Shown here piece after piece: positions 47,286 through 58,689 of a stretch of 64,000 nt of DNA. Under the pieces are notes generated by a model. It was not told where the DNA came from. It saw only the letters and a list, made by a program, of their open reading frames with translations, and ran no database searches. Position 1 is the first letter of the stretch. Each line of letters begins with the position of its first letter. Origin of the DNA: Desmodus rotundus (lineage: Eukaryota; Chordata; Mammalia; Chiroptera; Phyllostomidae); NCBI RefSeq assembly GCF_022682495.2, contig NC_071388.1, forward strand, positions 29,186,139 to 29,250,138, written 5' to 3'. The position numbers and the translations under genes were made by a program.

Positions 47286-47930
47286 TTTGTTCCTTTTTTT
47301 TTACTCCAATTTAGTCTTCATTTCTAAAATGACTTTTAATTTTTTTAAATATTTTCTGATTTTCATCAGTTATTTTAAAAAATCTTTTATTGTATTGATA
47401 TCTCATTACCAAGCAATCCTATTTCTATTTTTTAAATTCTTTTGGGGCCTATGTAGTTAAATTAATTTATATTATTATATTAAAACTTTATAATAATGGT
47501 TTCATATTTGCAGTCCTAATTATCTGATGTTTTTATCCTGACAAAAAATTAATTCAATTTTACTTTTTTAATCAGAAAAATGTTTAATAAATTATTTTTA
47601 TCTTCCATATTTTATTAACATTTGTTTCTGGCAAAAGGTGTGGTAAAGCTAGAGCACCTTTCAAAGTTTCATAATTTAAATGTTTTCTCATCTACTAATG
47701 CCATAAAGCACTCAAAATACAACCTTTCTGTGTAGCCACTTAAAGATCTATTAGCCTTTTGCTCATTTAGAATAGTGGTGTTGTTTCCTGTGTTTCTTTG
47801 TCCACAAATCTCCCTGAAGCTCTTAGTCATCACATTACAAAAGGTACCCTGAAGCTTTAGGGTGTATTTTAGTGTCACTGTACTTCATAGTGTCTGCTTC
47901 CTTTCTATCCCTTTCACATTCTAAATTAAT
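47286..47930. other. AT-rich unique sequence
   Basis: No gene or repeat recognised. Confidence 0.4.
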
Positions 47931-47939
47931 CTTTTTTTT

Positions 47940-48330
47940 AATCTCAGGTTTTCTGCTTTGCCAAATTTCAATGTTTCGGGCAGGATGTTTTTTTGTCCTT
48001 TTGAAAAGCATATTTGATGGATATTTCTGAGCTCCTTCAGAGCTCTACTGCCGCAGCCCTGTTTGATCACTTGCTGAGCTTGTGATCATTTTTTTTTCAT
48101 TCACTCACAACTCAAAGTCTGTAACATCTTTTCCCAGTACTTAAAAGCATTTATGAATTCATGTTCCCATGTTTTCAGCCAGGGGGTGTCCTCTCCTTTT
48201 GGGCTTGACTATTTGTCAGAGGTTCACTAGTCCAACGTTCTTCTAACTCGGTAGCACCTTCTCACCGGTCCCTGCACAAAACTCCGGATGTTGCTCAGGT
48301 GTTGCTTTTGAGATAATGGTTTGGATGAAC
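47940..48330. other. candidate conserved noncoding element
   Basis: Repeat-free with 'ctactgccgcagccctgttt', 'gatcacttgctgagcttgtg' and 'ctagtccaacgttcttctaa'. The composition contrasts with its neighbours. No coding frame. Low confidence. Confidence 0.25.
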
Positions 48331-49160
48331 TGGCCATTAGATTTAAGTAGTTATTTTCCAGTAGAATAAAGAATTCTCATCACTTAACTCTATTGTCTCT
48401 GTAAATCACAAAGTGATCCGAGAATTACATGAACAGTTAAATTCAGAATTAAAGAAAAGATTTGTTTTAGTCATTGTAGAGAGTTGGAGAATGATTAAAG
48501 AAATGGCAAAACTGCTCAGTGTTTCTAATGGGGTCTTTTTTTTTAAGAATCTGTAGTGGAAACAATTTATGGTGGTATGACTTTTTTTTCTAAAATTGCT
48601 AGTTTGCTTAGGACTCTATTTAGAGAAAATACCCAGAATTAGATTCATTCGATATTGGGATTTTTTCCCAGCATGATTTGCTAAAAATTAATGTAGCAAA
48701 TGATCTTCATGAATCATGAACCTAAGGTAGATAATAATATAATTTAAAATGAAAGAATAATTAAAAATTATATTAGTGGAGTGGGATGAAGTACAGAAAT
48801 GAGCTGCATGCATATCTTGACAAGGTTAAAAAGAAGCCACAGAGAAATGAGCAAACTAAGAGTGGCCAAAGCTGAGTCAGAGTAAGATTACTGAACAAAT
48901 GATTTTGGAATTGGATTGATTTAATGTGTTGGCAAGGTTTGGAAGGTAAGTATGAAGTGCATGGTTGAGGTAGAGTAGAGAAGAGGATTAGTGGTTATGA
49001 ACAGGCTAAGGACTTCACTGGATAAAATGTTGCTCATAGAAGTAGCACACTAACATAGCAAGGATTGGAGTTTAAAGAGAGAACAAGTCCCATGTGAACC
49101 TTTGGTAAATTACTGGTTGCAGGGATCAATTATTGCTACCATAAGGATGTAACAAGAACA
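48331..49160. other. unique or very old sequence
   Basis: Purine-rich stretches near 48780-49090 ('gtggccaaagctgagtcaga') may be an ancient LINE remnant, but I cannot assign it. Confidence 0.3.
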
Positions 49161-49164
49161 TGGT

Positions 49165-49540
49165 AGATATCTTATTCTGTTCGTGCAGCTATAACAAAAC
49201 ACCACACATGGGGTTACGATTAAAGAACAGACATTTATTTCATACAGTTCCTGAGGCTGGAAGTCCATGAACAGTGGGCCAGCAGGATCAGGTGGTCAGG
49301 TTCTGGCAAAGGCCCTCTTCTGGGAGACAGACTTCTCATCAGATACTCACATGGTGGAAATTACTAGTTTGTTCTGTTACTAGGTTGTTCTCCTTTACAA
49401 GGGCATTACTCCTATTCTTGAGGGCTATACCCACATGATCTAAATCCCTCCCAAAGTTTCCACCTGCCACTACCTATAAAGTTTGACTTCAACATATGAA
49501 TTTGGGGGGACACGAACATTGGAGCATGACATCAGGGTTT
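49165..49540 (-). mobile_element. MaLR-type LTR, antisense
   Basis: 'ctgttcgtgcagctataaca', 'cagttcctgaggctggaagt', 'aggttctggcaaaggccctc', 'atactcacatggtggaaatt', 'ctccctttacaagggcatta'-like, 'aatccctcccaaagtttcca' and 'gaatttggggggacacgaac' follow the antisense MLT1/MST LTR consensus from end to end. It is probably a solo LTR. Confidence 0.8.
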
Positions 49541-50639
49541 CTCTTAAAATTGGGGATTAGCAATAATCTCTGAGTACTATTTGCAGAGATAATGTAGAAC
49601 ATTGATAACAAATCTAAAAAACTTCATTTAAGACCATGATTAAATAGCCACCACTCAAGCGTTCTCAATAGTGAGTCATTCAAATAAAGCATGGAAGTGT
49701 CAAAGAACTTTTAGATAAGACATTAAAAATTTGGGAGGGATATTCTTAGTCTCAGTGCACAGTTCTTGAGAGGACAATGGAAAAGTTTGGAATGCAGGTA
49801 AGTAGAAAGGTCAGAGCACTTAAGGGGAAGAGATGGTAGGTGGTCAGAGTAATACACTTTAATATTAACCGGTGAAGGCGGAAACGAATGGTGTGGAGGA
49901 TTTAGTTTTTTTTTAGGAGACTTAAACCTAAGCCAAGTATTCAGAGGTCCTGCCCCAGTCTGCAGTGATGAGTAATGCTTTTTTTGAAATATATTTTTAA
50001 TATTTCATTAATGTCAAAACTATGTAAGCCTAGGTATAATACTCAAACTATGAGCTTTAGTTTCTTAATCTAAAAAGGTGACCATAATATCTATCACAAA
50101 TAAAATCAGGTTAAAGTTTACTAACAAGTATTTATAATATTACCTGAAACAATTAAAATATGGTTAATATTGTATAATTATATCATTTGCCCTTTTTTAT
50201 TTTATCCCTATTTTTAAGACCTAACTAAAATTGTATTAAAATAGCGTGTTCTTGATGTGAAAAGGCATGGTACTTCATTTTCATGTGATTGTTTTCCAGA
50301 TTGGACCCTTCGGGTACTGTAAATCTGGTTAATAATTATGTAAAAGCAGAAATCTATGTTGTTGCATACAAGTCGGGTCAAGGTGAAATTTTTGTCTCAT
50401 AAACATCAGATAATCATTAAAGTATATACCCAGAAACTTAATAATTTAATTTCTAAGTGCATTCAGCATCTGTTTTGTCAAACTATTTTGTGAGAGTAAT
50501 TTTTTAGGTCATGATAGAACCAAATAGTTCAAGAAATCTTTACTGACTCTACTAATAAATATTAAACAGTATAATCATAAGATTGCATATAAAAGTAACA
50601 AATTTGTTTTCTAACTCAAATTTATTAAACCCTATGGCA
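49541..50639. other. AT-rich unique sequence
   Basis: No gene or repeat recognised. Confidence 0.4.
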
Positions 50640-51060
50640 GTCTCGTTAGGGAATTTCCAGGCAGAAATGCTAACATAAAATGTATTAGCTTCCACGCTGA
50701 AAGTCACTCAGGGCCCTGTTGTAATGCTGGCTTCAATTTTTAACACAACATTGGCAGAATTTTCCAGTACGGTGAGATGTGTAGCAAATGATCCACATTT
50801 TTTTTTTAATTTTGGCATTCCAAGAGAAGTTCCAACGCGATAATTCATAGATAATATTTATGCATATGTTATTCACATTTATTTGCACGATAACACCATT
50901 CATTCCGTTAAACCAATTACGTGGCTTGGGAACCAAAGCACGGTGAGTGGGATGGTGCTGTGGAAATGCTGTCACTATGAGAACCTGACCTTGATTGTAC
51001 AGTAACTCATTTTTCTGTCTGGAGGGCCAGAGCAAACAATGCAGGAAATTTAGCAGAAGT
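50640..51060. other. candidate conserved noncoding element
   Basis: Repeat-free block with rare CpGs: 'tccagtacggtgagatgtgt', 'gaagttccaacgcgataatt', 'aaaccaattacgtggcttgg' and 'ccaaagcacggtgagtggga'. A 100-codon minus-strand frame (50733-51035) crosses it but has no recognisable domain. The texture suggests a vertebrate conserved noncoding element. Confidence 0.3.
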
Positions 51061-52059
51061 TATTCTGTATGCCACAGCACAAATTCTCTCCTTAAATACA
51101 ATTTTTCCCCATGTTCATTGTGACATTTCTTCCTTTAGAAAAATACAGGGTTTTTTTAATACCTCAGTTTTCAGCAGATTTTTAAAATGCAATTAATAGC
51201 TAATTGTTTGCAATATAACAGTTGACTACCTATTTATTTTACCTATTCGAGGTTTGCTTTAAAAATTTCTATTGCCTCTGTTTTGAGTGGACAGCCTTGT
51301 ACTTACTATTATTAGGTTACAAGAAAGTATATTTGAATGGAGGCCACACAAATGCACACACACACACACTTTGAAATTTAAGTTCATATTTGTGCAGGAA
51401 GACCAGTAAATTCTCTGTCAGATTGAAAAGACATTTGAAAGACATTTTCTAATTTGAGACACAGTAAATTGCCAACAGTACATATTATCTAAAGTGGCTA
51501 AGAAGCACATAATGTTGCAATAATTCTGGGTGGGAAATGAAGTAAACAAAATCTTGACTTTCTTTTTGGCCAATGACTATGTGATCCCAAACAGTTTTTT
51601 GCTTTGTTTTTCCTTGAGTGGGACATCAGTTTTCAAATCACCCGGAATGAAAGAGTTGGAATAGATGATCTCCAAGAGTGATTCAATCCACACTTTTTAT
51701 CTTTATCAGGAAGCTGGTTTGTCGTATTCCACAGTGTCATGATTTCCTGTTAGAACTCTGAGTGTATTTCTACCAAATAGAAAGCTTTAAATATGAACAT
51801 GTAAATATAAGCACCCAGTATTATGCACTTCTCCAAGGGAGAAAACTCAGTGTATAGAGTTAAAGTTGTTTAAAATTTTGTTGTTTTTATATAGATAAAT
51901 TGTTGAGTATTAAAATTTTATTCCCAGGTAATTTGAAAAATCCTAAATAAGCTTTGTCTAGTTAAATTATGTTTGAAGTCTAGCGTTCAATTCTACTTAA
52001 TTAGAGATTCAATGTCTATTTCAAACTAAAATTTTTAATGGCAGTATAAAGAGATGTGC
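51061..52059. other. AT-rich unique sequence
   Basis: No gene; a short (CA)n run at about 51354-51369. Confidence 0.4.
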
Positions 52060-52226
52060 GTGCTCTGTCCAGAAAGTATCTAGCCATGTAATATATAAAC
52101 TAGAGACATTTACTGAGGAAGATGCAAGACAAGAAACATTGTACATAGCACAGTGATGGTTCAGTCCCCTTCAAAGTTATGAACTTGAGGAAAACTGGTT
52201 CATTGGTAGTGCTTTGAATCAAGTCA

Positions 52227-52511
52227 TTAGCAACTGCAGCTTCTATGATGTTCCTTCTGCTCTGGTAGCAGAAGGTGCGGAACAAATTTTGCCATCACGT
52301 GTTTCATATCAAGATACTCCATCAAAATCTCAGACACAGTAGGTTTTGGAATTCCCAGATCAGCTTCTAGGTCTCTCACTATCAGTTGCTGATCTTTGTT
52401 GGTTTCAGACCTTCTACATTCAACACTATCAGGTGCTCTGCTTGTTGCAGGTCTTCCAGAACATGGATCACTTTCAACACCTGGAATCTTGACCATCTTT
52501 GAAGTGCTCAT
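52227..52511 (-). pseudogene. mariner transposase N-terminal fragment
   Basis: A 94-codon open stretch of mariner transposase on the minus strand. It includes 'GRPATSRAPDSVE' (the linker/AT-hook-like GRP motif), 'QLIVRDLEADLGIPKPTVSE' and 'MKHVMAKFVPHLL', corresponding to the second helix-turn-helix and the WVPHEL-like motif. The transposase would bind the terminal repeats and cut and paste DNA. The catalytic DD34D domain is deleted, so this is inactive. The original N-terminus lies beyond the SINE insertion. Confidence 0.85.
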
Positions 52512-52520
52512 GCCACATTT

Positions 52521-52753
52521 CTTTAAAGAGATTTTATTTATTTATTTTTATTTATTTTTGGAGAGAGGGGAAGGGAGGAAGAAAGAGAGGGAGGGAAATA
52601 TCAATGTGTGGTTGCCTTTCATGCACCATCTACTGGGTGCCTGACCTGGCCCTGGCCCACAACCCAGGCATCTGCTCTGACTAGGAATCAAACCAGCAAC
52701 TCTTTGGTTAGCCGGCCGGCATTCAATTCACTGAGCCACACCAGCCAGGGCTG
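52521..52753 (-). mobile_element. VES-type SINE inside mariner
   Basis: Antisense, nearly full length: T-rich tail 'gattttatttatttattttt' (extended by an extra ATTTATTT unit), GA-rich block, 'tgtggttgcctttcatgcac', 'cacaacccaggcatctgctc', 'gactaggaatcaaaccagca' and the end 'gagccacaccagccaggg'. Target duplication of 10 bp at 52511-52520 and 52754-52763. Confidence 0.92.
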
Positions 52754-53082
52754 TGCCACACTTTTGTTTCAGCTACATTCATTGCATCATAGTGGAAAGC
52801 CTTCTGAATCATCTGAATGGTTCCTGCAGAAGAATGTTCAAGCTTAATGCAGATGCAGATTCATTGCTCGACGTGCTTAGTCATCTTGAATGTGATGGTC
52901 ACACAGTAACAAGCTTACTCAACTGCATTTACTGCCCCCACTGACTACTACAGTGAAGTTGTCATTGTTCATGCATGCGCTTTCCAGTCCACTCTCCTTG
53001 GCTGCCAGGTTACATCAATGTCACACAACCCATTCTTGTCATATTAACAATAGCTGAACTTTTTTCCAGACAGACCCTCCTG

Positions 53083-54529
53083 TACTCTTTACCAGTTATT
53101 CACACACAGACAATTATTTTTAAAATTACTATAAAAGAAAAAGAATCTTTCACCAGTTTCTTTACTTCTATCACTTTAATCTATGAATGAATTAACAGAA
53201 TGGAATATCCAGTGTCAGACTAGAAGTTTCAATATACTGACTTCATGTATTATTTCCTTTCCTCTGTTTTGTTTTTGTTGTGTATGCTGATGATGCATTT
53301 TGCCAGAACTGTAATGTAAAAATGAAATTAAATGTTATGTTAAAAATAGGGAGTATGACTATGGATGTCACTTTCTTTCTTTTATTGTGTGAGTGATCAG
53401 AGAAATGATAATTCTAAGTAATATAGATTAACCCAGACAATGGAAATCTTAGCAAAATTATTCACAAGTCATTATGCCTGTAGGATAAAATTGCCTTAAA
53501 TATTGCATAGTGACCTTTAAAAGAACAAAGACGATCACATAATTGAAATAACAAAAGCTGTACAAAATGAACAGTGAAAAGTATATCTGGCTATCCTTTG
53601 TTTTATCTTCCCCTACTTTTGAAACGAATACTTAGACAACAGTACAAATGTAAGTTTTTAGAGAAAAAAATTATTGAAACTTTAAGAGTATTAATTTATA
53701 TTTGATTGTAAAGAGAATAGCAATATAGGCTCTGAAAGAAAAGCTACAAAGGACACTTTAAAATTTTTGTTCTGAAGTTTAGCATCCACTTTTGACATTT
53801 CTTGATTATTCAGACTGTAAAGAACTTAGGATATAAAAAGAACAAAGTCATATGCAAATTAGGAAATAAGACTTCTTGAAAAATGTATATTAACTTATTT
53901 TAATTAACTCCGTCATGGGAAAAAGCATACTCAGTGTAAAAATGATATGCTTGTCTTCTTTGTATATAATTACATAAGTTTCCAACAAGTAAAATTTATA
54001 AATACTCTTGGCCTGTCTCAGATTTGTACCATTCTGTGCCTTGCCCCTCCTCCCAACCTGATCTCCGCATCAGGATTTAAACAGTGTGAAGTTTGGCCTC
54101 TCTGAATTGAGGATCAAGAATCCCAGAGAGCGGTCACAAGGCAACATGTCTTCCATTTTAGTAACTGTTTTGAGCCTCAAATAAAGAAGTTATTACCAGT
54201 TACCTACTTAGAAATCTACTGTGTCTAATTTTCCAAATTTCTCAAAATACCCTTGTTATTCTCTGAAGAAAATAAATGAAGATAGAGTCCTAAAATTTAT
54301 TAGGGACAGGACAAATAGCAGTGAAACAAAATCATATAGCTTAAAAACAGCCTACTGACTGAAATTAAACTGCCTAGAATTTTCAATTGTAACTAGAGTT
54401 ATGTCTTTTTATTACTACCATTTTGAGTTGGTGGAGGTACACTTACAATAAGGATCTAGGATCCATTACTAATTGTAGGATAGGATTCTCGAGCTCTTCT
54501 ATGCTTTGTCTTGTTTTCTTTTTCTTTTT
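53083..54529. other. mostly AT-rich unique sequence
   Basis: No gene recognised. 53995-54190 is GC-richer and ends with an AATAAA ('cctcaaataaagaagttat'); it could be an old LTR or 3' end, unassigned. Confidence 0.35.
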
Positions 54530-54648
54530 TTTTAATTACAGTTTTCATTCATTTATCCCCCTATACTCTCTTCCACATCTATCTGCCCCTCCTCTCATTA
54601 CCACAGTGTTGTCTAGTTTTGGAATTGTCCATTTTTATGGACATGTAC
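54530..54648 (-). mobile_element. short L1/HAL1 3' end, antisense
   Basis: 'tacagttttcattcatttat' and 'ccccctatactctcttccac', then 'ctgcccctcctctcattacc' and 'acagtgttgtctagttttgg', resemble an antisense L1 3'UTR end. Short and uncertain. Confidence 0.45.
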
Positions 54649-54657
54649 AATTAAGAA

Positions 54658-54868
54658 ATTTTTACTAAGATTTTATTTATTTATTTTTAGAAAAGGGGAA
54701 GGGAGGGAGATGAGAGGGAGAAAAACATTAATGTGTGGTTGCCTCTCAAGTGCCCCCTACTGGGAAGCTGGCCTACAACCCAAGAATGTGCCCTGACTAG
54801 GAGTAGAACCAGAGATCCTTTTGTTCACTGGCCAGCATTCAATCCATTGAGACACAACAGCTAGGGCT
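54658..54868 (-). mobile_element. VES-type SINE
   Basis: Antisense: 'gattttatttatttattttt', GA-rich block, 'aatgtgtggttgcctctcaa', 'gtgccccctactgggaagct', 'gccctgactaggagtagaac' and the end 'gagacacaacagctagggct'. Target duplication 'aattaagaa' at 54649-54657 and 54869-54877. Confidence 0.92.
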
Positions 54869-54976
54869 AATTAAGAATGTATTCATACCATTTATATATC
54901 TATATATATACAGGATCTGACACAAATAATGCCCCATTTTATTACAAAATATTTTATTAAAAATCATAAGCATGTA

Positions 54977-56165
54977 TCAGCTGCATGTATCAGTTCAAAA
55001 CAGTGGTGGTCAGGATGCTCACAGACATAGTCACACATGATCTCAAAATAGAGGAAAAGGTGAAGGCTATGCAAAGAAAACTATACAGGGAACCAACAGG
55101 GAAGGGAAGGAAACCAGGACTCAAATCAATGGTTTGGAGCAGAAGGAAGTAATAAACATTCAACCAGACCAGAATGAAGAAACAACAATTCAAAAAAATG
55201 AGGAGACAGTTAGAAACCTTTGGGACAAATTTAAATGTTCCAACATCCAAATCATAGGGGTGCCAGAAGGAGAAAAGGAAGAGCAAGAAATTGAAAACTT
55301 ATTTGAAAAAATAATGAAGGAGAACTTCCCCAATCTGGCAAAGGAAATAGACTCCCAGGAAGTCCAGAAAGCTCAGAGAGTCCCAAAGAAGTTGGACCCA
55401 AGGAGGAACAAACCAAGGTACATCATAATTACACTACCCAAGATTAAAGATAAGGAGACAATCTTAAAAGCAGCAAGAGAAAAGGAGAGAGTTTCTTACA
55501 AAGGAGTTCCCATAAGGCTATCAGCTGATTTCTCAAAAGAAACCTTGTAGGCAACAAGGGGCTGGAAAAAAAGTATTCCAAGTCATGAAAGGCAAGGACC
55601 TACATCCAAGACTAGTCTATCCAGAAAAGCTATCTTTTAGAATGGAAAGGCAGATAAAGAGCTTCTCAGATAAGGTCAAGTTAAAGGAGTTCATTATCAT
55701 CAAGCTCTTATTATATCAAATGTTAAAGGGACCCATCTGAGAAAAAGAAGATGATCAAAAATAGGAACAGTAAAATGACAACAAACTCACAACTATCAAC
55801 AACTGAATATAAAAAAAAATCAAACTAAGCAAACAACTAGAACAGTAACAGAATCACAGAAATGAAGATCACATGGAGGGTTATCAGCGGGGAAAGGGAG
55901 GGGGGAGAATGGGGGAAAAGGTACAGGGAATAAGAAGCCTGGTAAGTACAAAATAGACAGGAGAAGGTTAAGAATAGCATAGGCAATGGAGGAGCCAAAG
56001 AACTTATGTGTATGACCCATGGCCATGAACTAAGGTGGGGGTAATGATGGTGGGAGAGGGGCACAGGGTGGAGAGAAATAAAGGGGATAAAAAATAGGAC
56101 AACTGTAATACCATAGTCAATAAAATATACTTTAAAAATAAAATGCTAAGAGATTAAAATAAAAA
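54977..56165 (+). mobile_element. HAL1-like (ORF1-only L1-derived) retrotransposon
   Basis: About 1.19 kb, bounded by a 15-bp target duplication with two mismatches (54962-54976 and 56166-56180), inserted in a MITE. It carries the C-terminal two thirds of an L1-type ORF1, a stop at 55738-55740, and about 400 bp of 3'UTR with A-rich end ('caataaaatatactttaaaa'). No ORF2 sequence lies between ORF1 and the 3'UTR. This is the organisation of half-L1 (HAL1) elements. It is 5' truncated. Confidence 0.8.
55040..55740 (+). pseudogene. HAL1/L1 ORF1 protein fragment
   Basis: L1 ORF1 codes for an RNA-binding nucleic-acid chaperone. An open run at 55134-55550 (138 codons) shows 'CSNIQIIGVPEGEKEEQEIE' (start of the RRM), 'PNLAKEIDSQEVQKAQRVP', 'RNKPRYIIITLP', 'LKAAREKERVSYKGVPIRLS' and 'ADFSKETL' (C-terminal domain). 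A TAG follows. A frame-shifted continuation, 'FQVMKGKDLHPRLVYPEKLS', runs to a stop at 55738-55740. The coiled-coil N-terminus is truncated. Confidence 0.85.
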
Positions 56166-56320
56166 AGTCATAAGTATGTAATTCTGTAACAAAAGAATAT
56201 CACATTCAAGCATATCATGTAACATTTTAGGTGAAATGTTTAAATTGCTGTCCATCTAGTGTGAGACATTCGCATACCCTATCAACCATACCTCAGCAAG
56301 CCTTACTTCTGCTGGAACAT

Positions 56321-56999
56321 AATTATATATATAAAATTCTCTGTCCTTTTGTTATTGTCCAGAATTTTAGACTCAAAATATGGGCACATCTTAGCTAAAA
56401 TATCTAGAATTTCTTTCTCAGCAATTCCATTATTGCGTCCATTGCACAGATATGGCAAAACATAAAATACTGGGGGAATTTGAGCTTTAATACTGTTTGA
56501 ATATAAATGTGTTAAGTATATCATTTCTGCAAAATGCCCTATGAAGGCATTCTACAAAATTTATTTTTTTTAGGGGCAATAAGATGAGTTTATAGAAATC
56601 CTTTGATTTAGATAGGAGAAAGATGCCTTCTCGATTTCACATTTTAATTTAACATTTAAACATTTTTCATTACATATTAAAATTCAGTAATCCAAAGTAT
56701 TGAAATATTTCTGAAGTAAATCACTTTGGAATTCCTCAGTGTTTAAGCTAAAAAGAAGCTCCTTATGATGTAGACTGAAAGAGTGAGAAATGATAAATTA
56801 AAATGTGCTCCAGGAGGAAAATAACAGTTTATAAATATCTATTAATGAAACACTATGAAATCATTATGTGTTAAAAACAATGTTGAAAATATAATGTTAT
56901 TGTGTCATGTTCTTTGACAAATAATACAATTTTATTGATGCAAAATACATATGCATATAATGTCTGAAAGTATGAAAATACTTATCTTAGGATGGTTGT
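56321..56999. other. AT-rich unique sequence
   Basis: No gene or repeat recognised. Confidence 0.4.
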
Positions 57000-57565
57000 A
57001 GAATGTTAAAAATGACCACAATGTCTTTAACATTACTCCCATTGAAAGGCAGCAGGCATTTTCCCTCCTGTTTAATCCGGGCAGACACTGGGACTACTTT
57101 AATCACAGTATATGAGATGATTGTATGTCCATTACCCATCCCACACTTTAAAAAATTAATAGCTTACAGTTTTTACTTTCTTTCTTTAGAATGCTTGATC
57201 AAGGGGAGACCAGATACCATGTATATAGTCCAACTACCCTGACAATCACGCTGTGAGAAAGCCTAGGCTAGCCATGTGGATGGTCTACTTGGGCAGAGAA
57301 AGTGCCAGAGAGAGAGGGAAAGGGGGTGAGAAAGACCTGACTACTTCCTAATTCTTCAGCAGGAGCAAGAGAAGGGCAGGTGAGAGGTGAATGAAAAAGC
57401 CCTTGGGTGACTCCAGACCCACCAGCCTTAATGACAGCTGTATGAAGGGCCCCAAAGTAGACTCAGCCTGCTGGGCTTGGCAATCCACAGAACTGTGAGA
57501 GATAACATAAATTTTTAAGTTTTTTACTTTTGGTGTGGCTTGTTACACAACAATAGATAATTGGA
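57000..57565 (+). repeat. LTR-like ancient repeat
   Basis: 'gcctaggctagccatgtgga', 'gtgactccagacccaccagc', 'ccccaaagtagactcagcct', 'ctgtgagagataacataaat' and 'gtgtggcttgttacacaaca', ending 'atagataattgga', have the order of an old mammalian LTR-type repeat 3' portion. The family is not named with confidence. Confidence 0.45.
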
Positions 57566-57980
57566 CCAGTCACAGTCCTATGGTTTTATTTTTTTTTCCT
57601 TTCTTTCTAAATGTCCACAAATTATGTTATTTACTACTAATAAAATATCAGGTATTTAAAATACCTCTTTAGTGAGAGTGTTAGATTTAGTAGTTTGTGG
57701 TCACAGTATGACACAGCCCCACTCCGGTTTTAGGTGTAATTCTGCCACGCTTACTCCCTGTCAGTTTTATGGATGGAGAACTGGTCTCATCCCCATCAGA
57801 CACAATTCAGTTCTGACAAGACTTTACCTCTACTGCAAGTGATTGCTTAAGGTCTTGGTGTTGACATCTTTGATTAAAACATTAAATTAATATCTGATTT
57901 TACTGTTTAATATTAATGGATGGATTAAAACAGTGTCACTGATTTAAAAGGCAGTGAAATAAGGACTATTTTTTAAAAGA
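57566..57980. other. unique sequence
   Basis: No feature recognised. Confidence 0.4.
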
Positions 57981-57984
57981 ACTA

Positions 57985-58170
57985 ATCCTGTACCAGGCAC
58001 TCTTCTAAGTACATTAAATGTATTCAATCACAATAGTCATTTTTCACATAAGAACTATTATCATATTCATCTTATGGAACAGAAATGGAAGCCCAGAGAA
58101 AGAAAGTAACTGGCACAAAATCATACCACTTGTAACAGGTGGTGTTATCAACAGGCATGAAAGTGCAGAC
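57985..58170 (-). repeat. MIR, antisense
   Basis: 'cctgtaccaggcactcttct', 'aagtacattaaatgtattca', 'cttatggaacagaaatggaa' and 'gcccagagaaagaaagtaac' match the reverse MIR ('tgtgccaggcactgttcta', 'cagatgaggaaactgaggc'). Confidence 0.65.
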
Positions 58171-58290
58171 TATGTAGCTAGCTGGCCTGGTTTTAAAAAA
58201 TCTTTAAGCTTCTATGTCTCAGCTTACTCATCAATAAAATGGGGTAAATAATACTTATGCATCTCACAAGTTTAATGTGAAGAGTGAGAG
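58165..58290 (+). repeat. MIR, sense
   Basis: 'tgcagactatgtagctagct', 'tctttaagcttctatgtctc', 'agcttactcatcaataaaat' and 'ggggtaaataatacttatgc' match the MIR core and tail on the plus strand. It abuts an antisense MIR. Confidence 0.65.
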
Positions 58291-58689
58291 GTTAGTAGGA
58301 ATCTATATATAATTAGCATATTTATCCACTTATTGCTGGGAAGGTTAAATTAGTTAATAAAATTAAAGCATTTGGAAGGAAGTCTGAGAGTGGATAAACA
58401 TTTACTAAATGTAAAAATAATGGGAAAATGCTTCAAATATGATACCAGAAATCTCCAAGTAAAGAAAATAGTGCTTCAATATTGGTATTTCTTAATTAAA
58501 TGTGAGATAATGGAATTCAGGGAAATATATTGGACTAGTAATAAGAATAACTAAACCCCAGATGAAGCAGTTACTAGTCAAACTTAGGGAAGTCACATCA
58601 TTGTTATCTTGTTTCTTTACTTATAAACAAAAAGTGATATCTACCTTCCATACTTCACAGGTTGACTAAACAGTCCATGTATGCAGATA
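58291..58689. other. AT-rich unique sequence
   Basis: No feature recognised. Confidence 0.4.

Larger units (their letters stand above)
52060..53082 (-). mobile_element. mariner with different internal deletion, split by VES
   Basis: Left end 'tgctctgtccagaaagtatc' and right end (reversed) 'gagggtctgtctggaaaaaa' are inverted-repeat termini of the same mariner family as 34696-35378. It lies on the minus strand. It retains the N-terminal part of the transposase gene including the second helix-turn-helix, but jumps from just after it to the extreme C-terminus. A VES SINE at 52521-52753 splits it, with 'tgccacattt'/'tgccacactt' duplicated at its borders. Confidence 0.85.
54911..56320 (-). mobile_element. 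short TIR element (MITE), copy 3, split by HAL1
   Basis: The left arm starts 'caggatctgacacaaataat' after a TA and runs to 'aatcataagcatgta'. The right arm (56166-56320) resumes with 'agtcataagtatgta' and continues 'acattcaagcatatcatgta', 'ggtgaaatgtttaaatt' and 'accctatcaaccatacctca'. Together, minus the insertion, it equals copies 1 and 2 in reverse orientation. The right end is diverged. Confidence 0.75.

Noticed and set aside
55134..55550. 138-codon frame considered as a host gene
   Set aside because: Its motifs are those of L1 ORF1, and it sits inside a HAL1-like element with target duplications.
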